From CAIYQJ01 sp963717255 (GTDB taxonomy: Bacteria > Chloroflexota > Limnocylindria > Limnocylindrales > CSP1-4), in assembly GCA_963717255.1 (NCBI GenBank), contig CAVQVT010000007.1:124001-188000 (forward strand): a stretch of 64,000 nt of DNA, in the 5' to 3' direction. Under the pieces are notes generated by a model. It worked only from the letters and a program-made list of their open reading frames with translations. It did no database searches and was not told the origin of the DNA. The position numbers and the translations under genes were made by a program. Each line of letters begins with the position of its first letter. Positions within the stretch are counted from its first letter, which is position 1. Shown piece after piece: positions 28,229 through 36,810 of this stretch.

Positions 28229-28687
28229 TCAGGGCGTTGTGCCGTCCGGGCCGGCCTGCGATCCATCGGACGGCATCGCAGGATCGTCGCCTCGCTCGGC
28301 CAGCCAGGTCCGCAGCGCCGCGACGGAGAACGCGTCGCTCTCGAGGTCCTTCACCGGGGTGGACGGCGGGGTGCCTGCCGGGAGGGCGAAAGCCGCAAGG
28401 ATCTCGACGAGGTCCACGCCCGCGGCCTCGGCGACGTCGCCGATGGCCATCCATCCCTTCACCGTCGCCTCGCCGGCACCCACCGCGTCACCCGACCCCT
28501 CTCCACCCCCGGCACGCTCCTGCGGCCCCGAGGGCTCGCCCAGGCCGCCGCCCGCACCCGTGCCGGCGCCGGGCCCCGCGGCGGTCCGGCCGGTCGCCTG
28601 CCAGATGCCGGCCGCCATCGTGACGCCGACGGTCCCGAAGAAGATCGCGATGACGAGAGTGCCGAAGACGATCGGCTTCATGCGCAT
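28229..28687 (-). CDS. Membrane-anchored protein with a helical domain often paired with NapH-like ferredoxins
   Basis: 152 residues. One N-terminal helix (PIVFGTLVIAIFFGTVGVTM), a Gly-rich linker, then VKGWMAIGDVAEAAGVDLVE, ILAAFALPAGTPPSTPVKDL and FSVAALRTWLAER. The MAIGDVAEAAGV...LP...TPVKDL pattern is found next to or fused to membrane 4Fe-4S proteins in anaerobes and other bacteria; its role is not established. It is encoded directly downstream (15 nt) of the NapH-like gene, supporting the link. Confidence 0.6.
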   Translation of the reverse strand: MRMKPIVFGTLVIAIFFGTVGVTMAAGIWQATGRTAAGPGAGTGAGGGLGEPSGPQERAGGGEGSGDAVGAGEATVKGWMAIGDVAEAAGVDLVEILAAFALPAGTPPSTPVKDLESDAFSVAALRTWLAERGDDPAMPSDGSQAGPDGTTP

Positions 28688-28702
28688 GGTCGGGTCCTCC
28701 GG

Positions 28703-29677
28703 TCAGCTCTCGACGGCGCCGGCGGCCCCAGCCGGGCGCCTGGGCAGGAAGGCGATGGTCGGAAGGACCGGCAGCCCGGCGCGAAGCTCGAGCGCTCCCG
28801 ACCGCGGGCACGCCTCGACGCACTCGAGGCAGCCGGTGCAGTCCTGCGAGACGATCATCGTGGCGGTCGCGACAGGGAGGCCCATCGGGCATGCTTTCGT
28901 GCAGGCGCCGCAGGACGAGCAGGCCGCCTCGACCCGCTCCAGCCGGACCGGGCTGAATCGCGAGACGAGCCCGGCCGCCGCGCCGAGCGGGCATGCGTAC
29001 CGGCACCATGCCCTGTCCACGAAGAGCGAGGCGACGAGCACGACGCCGAGGACGAGAGTGCCGAGACCCGCGGTCTCCCGGCCGAGGTCGAGGAGGGCGT
29101 TCCATGGGTCGACGCCCCGGAACACCATCGTCCCGTACGCGGCCGCACCGAGGACGGCCCAGGCGAGGACGACGTACTTGAGCAGGCGCAGCGGCCGGTC
29201 GAGGACGCGGAGGGGCGTCGCGCTGCGTTCGAGCGTGCGCACCGCGCGGCCGACCGGCGGGATGTGCCGGCGGACGAAGGTGCCGAACCCGGCGACGAGA
29301 TCCTGGAGGAAGCCGAGGGGGCAGATCCACCCACAGAACGCTCCCCGTGCGAAGAACGCGACAAGCAGGACGGCGACCGCGAGGACGACGTTCGAGAAGT
29401 GGACGTGCGGGACGTAGCCGCCGGTCGCGAGGAAGGTGCCGAGCGTCTCGAGGCCGCCGAACGGGCAGAGCGCCTCGCCGGACGTCACCGTTCCACCGGG
29501 CGCGCCGGCGGCGATCGCCGACGAGCGGCCGACCACGACGGCGAGGACGACGAGCGCGACGAAGACCTGCGTCGCGCGGCGGAATCCCTGGATCCCGCGG
29601 AGTGCCGCGAAGCCCCGCCGGGGTCGACGGATCGGGCCGAGCGTCCTGCGCGCCGTGCCCGTCGCTGCCTGTGTCAT
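28703..29677 (-). CDS. NapH/RnfB-like membrane 4Fe-4S ferredoxin protein
   Basis: 324 residues. Five or so membrane helices (QVFVALVVLAVVVG, VVLAVAVLLVAFFARG, LLKYVVLAWAVLGAAAYG, LVLGVVLVASLFVD) carry two CxxxCP loops, FCGWICPLGFLQD and WCRYACPLGAAAG. Two 4Fe-4S motifs follow: CSSCGACTKACPMG and CTGCLECVEACPR. The family passes electrons across or along the membrane from quinol. No nap or nos genes are near, so the acceptor is unknown. GAGGAGGGGACCG precedes the ATG. Likely one unit with the downstream membrane-anchored protein. Confidence 0.88.
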   Translation of the reverse strand: MTQAATGTARRTLGPIRRPRRGFAALRGIQGFRRATQVFVALVVLAVVVGRSSAIAAGAPGGTVTSGEALCPFGGLETLGTFLATGGYVPHVHFSNVVLAVAVLLVAFFARGAFCGWICPLGFLQDLVAGFGTFVRRHIPPVGRAVRTLERSATPLRVLDRPLRLLKYVVLAWAVLGAAAYGTMVFRGVDPWNALLDLGRETAGLGTLVLGVVLVASLFVDRAWCRYACPLGAAAGLVSRFSPVRLERVEAACSSCGACTKACPMGLPVATATMIVSQDCTGCLECVEACPRSGALELRAGLPVLPTIAFLPRRPAGAAGAVES

Positions 29678-29747
29678 CGGTCCCCTCCTCGCGTCCGGGG
29701 TCGCGGCGGAGCGCGTCGCGGTCACGGACGATGGCGACGCGTCGCCC

Positions 29748-30341
29748 TCAGCGCCCGAGCTGCCGCTCGAACGCGCGCAGGTGCTGGGTCGATGCCCGTC
29801 GGAGGTTCGTGTAGACCTGCCGCACGTCGACCTGGGTCGCACGCGCCAGTGCGGCGTCGAGGACCGCGATGTCGTCGCGCTCGACGGTCCGCCCGACGCC
29901 GAACGCCGCGACCTCGCTCACCGAGCCCGCCGCGAGCAGCCGGGCATACAGGGCCTGCGCGGCCGCGGACGCGAACGAGCCGTCCGCGCGGCCAGCGGTC
30001 GGATCGGCGACGCCGCAACGGGCGAGCAGCGTCCGGACTGAGGCGAGATGCGCCGCCTCCGCCGCGGCGATCCTGTCCCACACGACCGACGGGTAGCGCG
30101 CCGCGAAGGCGCGGTAGAGGTCTCTCGCGACCTTCTCCTCCTCGGCCATCGCCCGCAGGTCGGCCGCCTGCGTCGCCGTGAGCGGCGATGCTGCGACGAG
30201 GGCGATCGGCGAGCGGGCCCGCGCGGGAGTGTACGGCGACCCCGCGGCCAGGACGGCTGCCGGGCTCGCGGCCGACAGTGCGATGGAGAGGGCCAACGCG
30301 GCGGCTCCCGCGCCGACGGCGGGACGTATCGGGTCGCGCAT
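29748..30341 (-). CDS. Exported DUF2202 ferritin-like protein
   Basis: 197 residues. Signal peptide MRDPIRPAVGAGAAALALSI then ALSAASPAAVLAAG. The mature part has paired acidic/His helices: ATQAADLRAMAEEEKVARDL YRAF, DRIAAAEAAHLASVRTLLAR, TVERDDIAVLDAALARATQV and YTNLRRASTQHLRAFERQL. This matches DUF2202, a ferritin-like four-helix bundle with E-E/H metal ligands found in secreted proteins. The function is unknown. It is encoded upstream of the ferredoxin gene by 70 nt and divergent from the second arsR, so a redox or metal theme is plausible. Confidence 0.78.
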   Translation of the reverse strand: MRDPIRPAVGAGAAALALSIALSAASPAAVLAAGSPYTPARARSPIALVAASPLTATQAADLRAMAEEEKVARDLYRAFAARYPSVVWDRIAAAEAAHLASVRTLLARCGVADPTAGRADGSFASAAAQALYARLLAAGSVSEVAAFGVGRTVERDDIAVLDAALARATQVDVRQVYTNLRRASTQHLRAFERQLGR

Positions 30342-30519
30342 GGTGCGTGCCTCCGGTCTCCTGCCCGGGCCGGGCCGTCGTGGTCGCCGGTCGTGGGGGC
30401 CGAGACCGATCCTCGAGGAACCGGGTGGATGCCCGATGGAGGGCCCGTGGAGCGTCCGTGGCGCGATCATGCAGGCGGCCGCCGCCCCGTCGGGGCCTGT
30501 GGGGATTCTTCTCAGTCAC

Positions 30520-30549
30520 TTGCGCAACCACGCAACCAGGTGCTATCGT
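30520..30549 (+). promoter_or_regulatory. Promoter with ArsR-type operator upstream of arsR-DUF302
   Basis: TTGCGC at 30520-30525, an 18-nt spacer and TATCGT at 30544-30549. The -35 overlaps a dyad TTGCG-N6-CGCAA (30520-30535) of the kind bound by ArsR/SmtB repressors, so the downstream ArsR probably represses its own operon. Confidence 0.55.
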
Positions 30550-30595
30550 CGGCGCTCCGGCGCTCCGGCGCCCACCGGCCCGCACGAGGAACCAG

Positions 30596-30988
30596 ATGGA
30601 CGCGACCGCCCGCACAGCGGACGACTACCGGCTGCACGCCGAGCTCTGCAAGGTCCTCACGGACCCCAAGCGGCTCATGCTCCTGGACGCGCTCCGGGGC
30701 GGCGAGCGGTCCGTGGGCGATCTCGCGGTCGCACTCGGCTGCAGCCTCCCGAACGCGAGCCAGCACCTCGGCGTCCTGCGCGGAGCAGGGCTCGTCGCGG
30801 CGCGACGCTCGGGCACCGTCGTCTTCTACGCGCTCGCCGAGCCCGACATCCTCCAGGCGTGCGACGTCGTCGGACGGATCGTCCGGCGCCGGGCCGACGG
30901 CGCGGCCGGTGCACCCCCCGGCCGCGCCGTCGGCCGCGCCGGCCGCCGCTCCGGCGCGCACGGGCTCCCAGCGCCAGCATCGAGGTGA
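30596..30988 (+). CDS. ArsR family transcriptional regulator, second copy
   Basis: 130 residues. LHAELCKVLTDPKRLMLLDA, LRGGERSVGDLAVALGCSLP, NASQHLGVLRGAGLVAARRS and GTVVFYALAEPDILQACDVV. Cysteines at ELCKVL, LGCSLP and QACDVV could form a thiol or metal sensor. CGAGGAACC precedes the ATG. The gene lies just behind an operator-bearing promoter and ahead of DUF302 and a membrane protein, forming a compact cassette. Confidence 0.88.
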   Translation: MDATARTADDYRLHAELCKVLTDPKRLMLLDALRGGERSVGDLAVALGCSLPNASQHLGVLRGAGLVAARRSGTVVFYALAEPDILQACDVVGRIVRRRADGAAGAPPGRAVGRAGRRSGAHGLPAPASR

Positions 30989-30993
30989 CCACG

Positions 30994-31401
30994 ATGTCCC
31001 GACTCACGAGCTTCACGTTCGGCACCCACCTCCCGGGACCGTCGCCGAGGCGCGCCCCCGGGTGGAGGCTGCCCTCAGGGCGGAAGGCTTCGGCGTGCTC
31101 ACCGAGATCGACGTCCAGGCGACGATGAAGGCGAAGCTCGGGGCTCGACCGTGCGCCGATGGTGATCCTCGGCGCGTGCAACCCGACCCTTGCGAACGCT
31201 GCGCTCGAAGCCGATCCGTCCGTCGGTGCGCTGCTGCCGTGCAACGTCGTCCTGCGCGAGGACCGGACCGGGACGATCGTCGAGGTCATCGACCCGCTCT
31301 CGATGCTCGGCGTGGTCGAGCGCGCCGGCGTGGAGGTCGTCGCGAAGGAGGCCCGCGCCCGGCTCGAGCGCGTGGTGGCATCGCTCGAGCAGCCGGCGTG
31401 A
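30994..31401 (+). CDS. DUF302 domain protein (two frameshifts)
   Basis: Starts MSRLTSFTFGTHLPG; the next frame gives TVAEARPRVEAALRAEGFGV LTEIDVQATMKAKLG; the original frame resumes VILGACNPTLANAALEADPS, VGALLPCNVVLREDRTGTIV and EVIDPLSML. GFGVLTEIDVQATMKAKLG and ILGACNPxLAxxAL...LLPCNVVV are diagnostic of DUF302, a small alpha/beta domain with conserved Cys often found with thiol or sulfur-handling genes. Shifts are near 31040 and 31145. GAGGTGACC precedes the ATG. Confidence 0.8.
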
Positions 31402-31427
31402 GGGCAGGTGCCGGAGGGCCGAGCCTG

Positions 31428-32247
31428 ATGTGCCCGCTCGCGAAGGCGGTCGCGGACCGTCGCTTCCTCCGTGGACCCTCGCGTGGATCGGCGTCGCGCT
31501 GCGTCGCGTTCGGGTTCGTCTCCGCGATCGTCCCGAACCCGGTCTTCGGGCGGTCCGTGCCGCCGGAGCCGTTCGCGATCGTCGTGTGGCTCGTCTCGGC
31601 GCCGCTCATGGGCCTGCTCGCCGCGACGTTCACGGTGCCGGCCCGAGGTGACGCCGCGCCGATGACGCTGGGGCCGGTCGCCGGCCCTTGCGTCGGAGCC
31701 GCTGCCCGCCGCTCCGGGAGAGCGCGCCACGTTCGCCGCGGCGAGGGGCTCGGCGTCCGCAGGACCCGTCGCGGCGCCTGCGGTCGCCGCCGTCACGGGG
31801 CGCCGGCACCGCGTCAGCGACGATTCGCGCCGACGGGTCGCTCCTCGGCACCGTCGCGGGCCTCGGGGCCTTCCTCGCGATCGGCTGCCCGCTGTGCAAC
31901 AAGGTCGTGCTCATCGCCCTCGGGGCCAGCGGCGCCATGTCCGTCTGGGCGCCGATCCAGCCGATCCTCGGGGCGGCGTCGGTGCTCCTGCTGGGGGTGA
32001 CCGTCGCGTGGCGCCTGCGGCGACGCGCCGCCGGCGACGCATGCGCGGTGCCGGTCCGGGCGGCCCCTCGGCCTGGACCGGCGGCCCGCCTCGGGGCGAG
32101 TCGCTGCCCGAGACCGCAGCCCCGCTCCCAGGCCGGGCCGCACGGCGCGCACACCGCCCGCCAGCGGCCGCTCGCGGGCGTCCGCCCGCGAGCGCGCCCG
32201 CCCATCGCAGCGCCGCGGGCCCATCGCCCGCGCTCGGCGCCCGGTAG
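31428..32247 (+). CDS. Membrane protein with CPLC motif (frameshifted, 3' end uncertain)
   Basis: Begins MCPLAKAVADRRFLRGPS; one frame encodes CVAFGFVSAIVPNPVFGR and FAIVVWLVSAPLMGLLAATF, two membrane helices. A second frame supplies a linker (ATFAAARGSASAGPVAAPAV) and a third gives GTVAGLGAFLAIGCPLCNKV, VLIALGASGAMSVWAPIQPI and LGAASVLLLGVTVAWRLRRR. The CPLC motif at the start of the third helix suggests metal or thiol chemistry; the layout recalls small MerT-like or disulfide-linked membrane proteins. The frame changes near 31675 and 31800. The stop cannot be fixed; the in-frame candidates lie between 32050 and 32247. Confidence 0.5.
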
Positions 32248-32250
32248 ACT
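32245..32250 (+). promoter_or_regulatory. Leaderless -10 element of the HAD hydrolase gene
   Basis: TAGACT followed by CCCGGGCC and ATG 32259. The 8-nt gap predicts a leader of one or two bases. Confidence 0.4.
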
Positions 32251-32258
32251 CCCGGGCC

Positions 32259-32972
32259 ATGACCGACCTCGACCTCTCCCGCTTCGACGCCCTCACCTTC
32301 GACTGCTACGGCACCCTCATCGACTGGGAGTCCGGCATCCTCGCGGGCCTCCGGCCGGTGGTGGCGCGGTCGGGCGTGGAGGCGACCGACGACCTGCTCC
32401 TCGAGACGTACGCCCGGCACGAGGCCGCGATCGAAGAGGGCCCGTATCGCCGCTATCGCGACGTCCTGGGGCTCGCCCTCCGCGGCGTGGGCGCCGACCT
32501 GGGCGCGACCGTGACCGACGAGGACGCCGCGGCGTTCGGCGGCTCGGTGCCCGACTGGCCCGCCTTCCCCGATGCGCCCGCGGCCCTCGCCGCGCTGCAT
32601 GCCCGATACCGCCTGGGCGTCCTGACGAACTGCGACGACGACCTCTTCGCGGGGTCGAGTCGCCGGCTGGGCGACCCGTTCGACATGGTCGTGACCGCCC
32701 AGCAGGTCGGGGCGTACAAGCCGAGCCTCCGCGGGTTCGAGCTCGTCTTCGAGCGGATCGGGGTCCCGCGCGAGCGGATCCTCCACGTGGCGCAGAGCCT
32801 CTTCCACGATCACGTGCCGGCGAAGCGGCTGGGACTCGCGACGGTCTGGGTGAACCGCCGGCATGGGAAGCCCGGGACCGGGGCGACGCCGCCGGCGGAT
32901 GCCACCCCGGACCTGGAGGTCCCGGACATGGCGACGCTCGCGGCACTGGCGGCGCCAGGACCCGGAGCGTGA
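32259..32972 (+). CDS. HAD superfamily hydrolase (haloacid dehalogenase type II-like)
   Basis: 237 residues. Motif I DALTFDCYGTLIDWESGI holds the nucleophile Asp; motif II is LGVLTNCDDDLF (usually TN), motif III the Lys in QVGAYKPSLRGFELVFERIG, and motif IV the acidic HVAQSLFHDHVPAKRLGLAT. The cap follows motif I (about residues 20-95), as in type II L-2-haloacid dehalogenases and related phosphatases. The true substrate is unknown. Reads off a leaderless-type promoter and is followed by the tmRNA gene on the other strand. Confidence 0.9.
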   Translation: MTDLDLSRFDALTFDCYGTLIDWESGILAGLRPVVARSGVEATDDLLLETYARHEAAIEEGPYRRYRDVLGLALRGVGADLGATVTDEDAAAFGGSVPDWPAFPDAPAALAALHARYRLGVLTNCDDDLFAGSSRRLGDPFDMVVTAQQVGAYKPSLRGFELVFERIGVPRERILHVAQSLFHDHVPAKRLGLATVWVNRRHGKPGTGATPPADATPDLEVPDMATLAALAAPGPGA

Positions 32973-33013
32973 GCCGGGCGCGCCGTCGGACCGGCGCGCG
33001 GGGGCGAGAGGAG

Positions 33014-33390
33014 TGGTGGAGATGGGGGAGAGTCGAACTCCCCGTCCGAAACCCGTGACCCGGGACCACTACGAGCGTGTCCGATGCTTTGTCGTCGGCC
33101 CGGCGGGCGGCCATCGGCAGCCTGCCGTCGGGTCCAGTCTCGTTCCCCTAGATCGGGCTTGAACCTCCGGCTACGAGACGCTCGCCGGTGTCGCACCCTC
33201 GCTGGATGACGCTTCCACGGCCCACGAGGGGGAGGCCGCTTCCACGCTCACCTTACCGCCTAAGCGGCGAGGGCGAGAGCAGGCTGGCGGTTGCCAGTTA
33301 CTTCGTTTTGCCGCCTTGTTAACGAGGCCAGAGCGGCATCCTCGACTCGCGTTCCCGGATGGCGGGGCCCCGTCGAGACCACGCATCCCC
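33014..33390 (-). ncRNA. ssrA: tmRNA (transfer-messenger RNA)
   Basis: The 5' end GGGGATG pairs with CATCTCC just before the encoded ACCA, forming the 7-bp acceptor stem. GGTCTCGACGGGG near the 5' end and GGGGAGTTCGACTCTCCCC (T-arm) near the 3' end are the tRNA-like hallmarks. The resume region CGAAGTAACT is followed by GGC as first codon; the tag frame 33295-33260 reads GNRQPALALAA then TAG, ending in the protease-recognised ALAA. It rescues stalled ribosomes with SmpB, encoded 3.5 kb away on the same strand. The promoter is unclear; a TATGAT hexamer at 33438-33433 would leave a 5' leader for RNase P. Confidence 0.96.
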
Positions 33391-33465
33391 ACTGACACGT
33401 CGGCCGGCGCCCGTGGGCTCCGGCTCCCCACCATCATACCGCGGGCGTCGACGGGGGCCGTCCGA

Positions 33466-33883
33466 TCAGGCATCCCGCCCGGCGGCCGGCCCGTCGTCCC
33501 GTCCATGCCCGCCGAGGACGATCTCGATCCCCACCAGGCTGGCGTCCGGGCCCGTCCCGCTGCCGCCCCGGAAGAAGAAGCGGGCCATGACGCCGTAGCG
33601 CCGCTTCACGGCGGCGAGGGTCGCCGCGGTCCCGGCCGCGTCCTGGAGGCGAGCGGTCGCCTCCACCGCCTCGCCGCTCGGCCGGCCGCGCATGTCAGCT
33701 CGGCGCCGCGAGCACGCGGCCGTCGTTCCGCAGGCGCTTGACCTTGCCGGACGTGGCGCCCGTGACGACGAGCAGGCGGTCGCCGTCCGGGACGAACCAG
33801 ACCGCGGTCGCCACCGCTCTCCCGTCCCTGCGGAAGGTCGTGAGTGAGAGGTACCTCGCCTTGTCGAACGCGTCGGCCTGCAT
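33466..33883 (-). CDS. PPOX class F420-dependent oxidoreductase (one frameshift)
   Basis: First part: DAFDKARYLSLTTFRRDGRA, VATAVWFVPDGDRLLVVTGA and TSGKVKRLRNDGRVLAAP, the split-beta-barrel signature of the family, where the TGxxSGKVKRLR segment binds F420 phosphate. The second part in another frame gives DMRGRPSGEAVEATARLQ and AAVKRRYGVMARFFFRGG. The break is at 33694-33700; dropping one base joins APSDMRGRPSG. Length (about 138 aa) is normal. Together with the LLM enzyme it supports F420 use. The substrate is unknown. Confidence 0.82.
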
Positions 33884-33892
33884 CCGGGCAGG

Positions 33893-35285
33893 CTACCGCG
33901 TCAGCGCATCCACCAGCTCGGCGAACGTGCTCACGTAGAGGTCGACGTCGTCGTCCGTCATCCGGATCGACAGCGTCCACTCCTCCTCGCGCCCCGGGGT
34001 GGCGAAGATCCCTCGGTTCATGTTCCAGAGCCAGGCGAGGGCCATCAGCTGCTCGTCCTGCGCCCGCTTGAAGGTCTCGTAGTCCACGAGCTTCGTGTCG
34101 GAGAACGCGATCACGCCCTTCGACCGGATCCCGACCGGGTAGGCCGCGATGCGGTACGCGTCGATGACGCGCTGGGCTCTCGTCGAGGAGCCGGCGGTTG
34201 ATGTGCTCCAGGTGGGCGTAGGCGTCGGGGGTCATGACGTCGAGGAGGTTCGCCCGGGCCGCGGCCATGACGAGCGGGTTCCCGTTGTACGTCCCGACCA
34301 TGCAGACGCGACCGGAGAGGACGGGCTCCATCATCTCGTGCGTCGCGCCGATGGCCGCCGACGGGAGGCCGCCGCCGAGGGCCTTCGCGAGGCAGATGAT
34401 GTCCGGCTCGATCCCGAAGTACTCGCACGCGCCGCCGGCGGCGATGGTGAGGCCGGTCTTCACCTCGTCCACGATCCAGACGATGCCGTGACGGCGGGTG
34501 ATCTCGCGGACGCGGTCGAGGTAGCCGGGCTCCGGCAGGATGACCCCGCAGTTCATGAGGGCCGCCTCCATGATGAGGCAGGCCGGTGCGCGACCCTCCG
34601 CCTCGAGGCGGACGATCCTGCGCTCGAGAGCGTCGGCGTCGTTGAACGGGACGGCCACCGTCATCGCGGTGACGCTCGGCGGGATGCCCGCGCCGTAGGC
34701 GACGGACGGGTAGTCCTCGCGATCGGCCATGTGGTCCTCGGAGAGGCCGATCGAGACCATCACGTAGTCGTGGTGGCCGTGGTACGACCCGAAGATCTTG
34801 AGGATCGTGTCGCGGCCGGTGATCGCTCGGGCCAGGCGGATGGAGTCCATCGTCGCCTCGGACCCCGAGTTGAGGAACCGCCACTGCGGGAGGCCGAAGC
34901 GCCGCTCGAGCTCCTCCGCGACGACGATCGCGTCCTCGGTCGGCGCGGCGAAGTGCGTGCCGAGCGCCATCCGGTGCGAGACCGCCTCGGTGATCTTCGG
35001 GTGGGCGTGGCCCTGCACCATGCTCCCGAAGGCGTTGTGGACGTCCAGGTACCTGCGCCCGTCCACGTCCCACACGTACTGCCCGTCGCCGTGCGTCAGG
35101 TAGATCGGCCACGGCTTGCGCGCCTGGTAGGACGACGGCACACCGCCGGCGAGGGTCTTCTTCGCGCGGGCGAACATCGCGGCCGATCCCGACGTCCCCT
35201 CGTCCAGCCGGCGGGACTCCTCCTCGATGAGCCGTGAGACACGCTCGGGATCGAAGGCGACCGTGGGTCCCTCCGGCGGTTCCAT
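33893..35285 (-). CDS. Class III aminotransferase, glutamate-1-semialdehyde aminomutase-like (one frameshift)
   Basis: About 463 residues. Opening FARAKKTLAGGVPSSYQARK and YVWDVDGRRYLDVHNAFGSM are typical of GSA aminomutase relatives. NSGSEATMDSIRLARAITGR, FGSYHGHHDYVMVS, WIVDEVKTGLTIAAGG and the PLP-lysine region IICLAKALGGGLPSAAIG follow. The last 73 residues sit in another frame after 34160; deleting one C from GAGAGCCCAGCG gives SQRVIDAYRI. The long N-terminal extension and lack of other hem genes nearby mean it may be an aminotransferase other than HemL. The gene overlaps none of its neighbours but is 10 nt from the PPOX gene. Confidence 0.78.
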
Positions 35286-35911
35286 CCGGGCGGGGACGGG
35301 CCGCCCGGCGCGCCCTGTGGCGTGCCGGCGTCTGAGGGCTCGGACGGCTTCGACGGGTGGAGGATCGCCATGGCGGTGGCCTCGGGTCTCACTGGCCGGA
35401 GGTTCGATTCCCGGACCTCGACGGCGCTCAGGCCACGAATTTAGCACGGCCGAGAGGCACGGTGTCGCCATTTCGTGGGATCGGGCGCGGGCGCGGCCCA
35501 GCGTGGCGCGGCCCAGCGTGGGCGCGGCCTGGGCGGGCCACGCGGGCGACCCGCCGCCTGGGCGCCCCGGTGTGGCCAGATTCACGTGGCCTGACCATCT
35601 GGCGCTGCGACCGCCGACCAGCGGGCCGTACGAGGGCTGCTGTCGCCCGCGCCACATCACGGCCGAGCGTGCGACCGCGCCCGACGGCATCGATCCACCG
35701 TCCCGGAGGAGCCACGCCAGCGCCAGTTGGTCATTCCCCGTGATCGGCAGGCGCGCTGGGCCTCGACGCCCGAGGGGCGCTGGGCCTCGACGCCCGAGCA
35801 GAGGCGATCCGGGCCTCGACGCGCGACCCAGCGCGCTCCGTCCGCCACCGGGCGCACCCTCGGCGCGAACGCATGCGTCGGCGCGTCCGACCCGCCGCTA
35901 CCATCGCTCCG
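35286..35911. other. Gene-free stretch between aminotransferase and methyltransferase genes
   Basis: 626 nt with no convincing gene; open frames here have shadow-like composition. It contains a small AT-rich spot (GAATTTAGC at 35448-35456) that may serve the minus-strand aminotransferase, repeated GGCGCGGCCCAGCGTG units around 35488-35530, and a 22-bp direct repeat at 35753. Nothing else was recognised. Confidence 0.5.
35753..35798. repeat. 22-bp direct repeat, two copies
   Basis: GCGCTGGGCCTCGACGCCCG plus AG at 35753-35774 and again at 35777-35798, with a third partial copy (GGGCCTCGACGCGCGA) from 35811. Located just before the methyltransferase gene. Confidence 0.8.
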
Positions 35912-36766
35912 ATGCCCACCCGGTCGACGCCCGACCCCGCGCCCGCCGACGCGACCCTGCCCGCCGCCGGATCCCCCTCCGCACCCCCGCCCGTCGAGCC
36001 CCGTACCGTCGACCCTGACCGGGCGTCCCCGGAGATCCCGGCCTTCGACGCGACCGCCCCGCTCCAGCTCTGGCCGGGCGACGCGCGCGAGCTCCTGCGC
36101 CTGCTCCCGGATGCGTCGGTGGACCTCGTCTGCACCGACCCGCCGTACAACCTCGCGCACTACTCCACCGGCAACATCGACCCCGGCTGGCGCAAGCCGT
36201 TCAACAACGACGTCGCCGACTGGGATGCGGAGGCGTTCGACCCTGCCGCCTGGCTGCCCGAGATCCGGCGGGTCCTGAAGCCGACCGGCAATCTCTTCGC
36301 GTTCACGAGCTACAACATGCTCGGCCGCTGGCACGAGGCGTACGACCCGGCGTTCGACACGTTCCAGATCGTCGTCTGGCACAAGACGAACCCGCCGCCC
36401 AAGTTCCGCCGCGCGGGCTTCCTCAACAGCTGCGAGCTGATCGTGGCCGCCTGGGACCGCGGCCACGCCTGGAACTTCACGCGCCAGCGCGAGATGCACA
36501 ACTTCATCGAGGCGCCGATCTGCATGGGCGCCGAGCGCGTGAAGGACCCGCGTCACCCCACGCAGAAGCCGCTCGCGGTCCTGCGCAGGCTCATCGACTG
36601 GGGGTCGGGACCGGGCGACCTCGTCCTCGACCCGTTCATGGGCGTCGGGTCCACGGGCGCCGCGGCGCTGGCGGCGGGACGGCGGTTCGTGGGGATCGAG
36701 ATCGACCCGGCCTACGCGGCGGCCGCGGCGCGGCGGCTGGGGGCGGTGCGGCCGGCCACGCGCTGA
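35912..36766 (+). CDS. Site-specific DNA methyltransferase, beta class (orphan)
   Basis: 284 residues. After a Pro/Ala-rich start, LQLWPGDARELLRLLPDASV and VDLVCTDPPYNLAHYSTG give motif IV (DPPY). The target-recognition part follows (NLFAFTSYNMLGRW, HKTNPPPKFRRAGFLNSCEL), then KDPRHPTQKPLAVLRRLI and motif I DLVLDPFMGVGSTGAAALAA with FVGIEID. Order IV-TRD-I is that of beta amino-methyltransferases (N6-adenine or N4-cytosine) such as CcrM. No restriction gene is adjacent. A TACCAT hexamer ends 7 nt before the ATG, suggesting leaderless expression. The target sequence cannot be predicted. Confidence 0.9.
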   Translation: MPTRSTPDPAPADATLPAAGSPSAPPPVEPRTVDPDRASPEIPAFDATAPLQLWPGDARELLRLLPDASVDLVCTDPPYNLAHYSTGNIDPGWRKPFNNDVADWDAEAFDPAAWLPEIRRVLKPTGNLFAFTSYNMLGRWHEAYDPAFDTFQIVVWHKTNPPPKFRRAGFLNSCELIVAAWDRGHAWNFTRQREMHNFIEAPICMGAERVKDPRHPTQKPLAVLRRLIDWGSGPGDLVLDPFMGVGSTGAAALAAGRRFVGIEIDPAYAAAAARRLGAVRPATR

Positions 36767-36810
36767 GGAGTCTCGAGGGACGCGCGACGAGCGGCGCCAG
36801 CGCGCGCTCC

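Noticed and set aside
33171..33506. 111-aa frame over the tmRNA
   Set aside because: It lies wholly in or beside the tmRNA gene, whose acceptor stem, T-arm and tag frame are clear.
35400..35425. tRNA-like GGTTCGATTCCCGG
   Set aside because: The flanking bases do not pair as a T-stem (GGAGG against CCCGG) and no acceptor, D or anticodon arm can be built around it.
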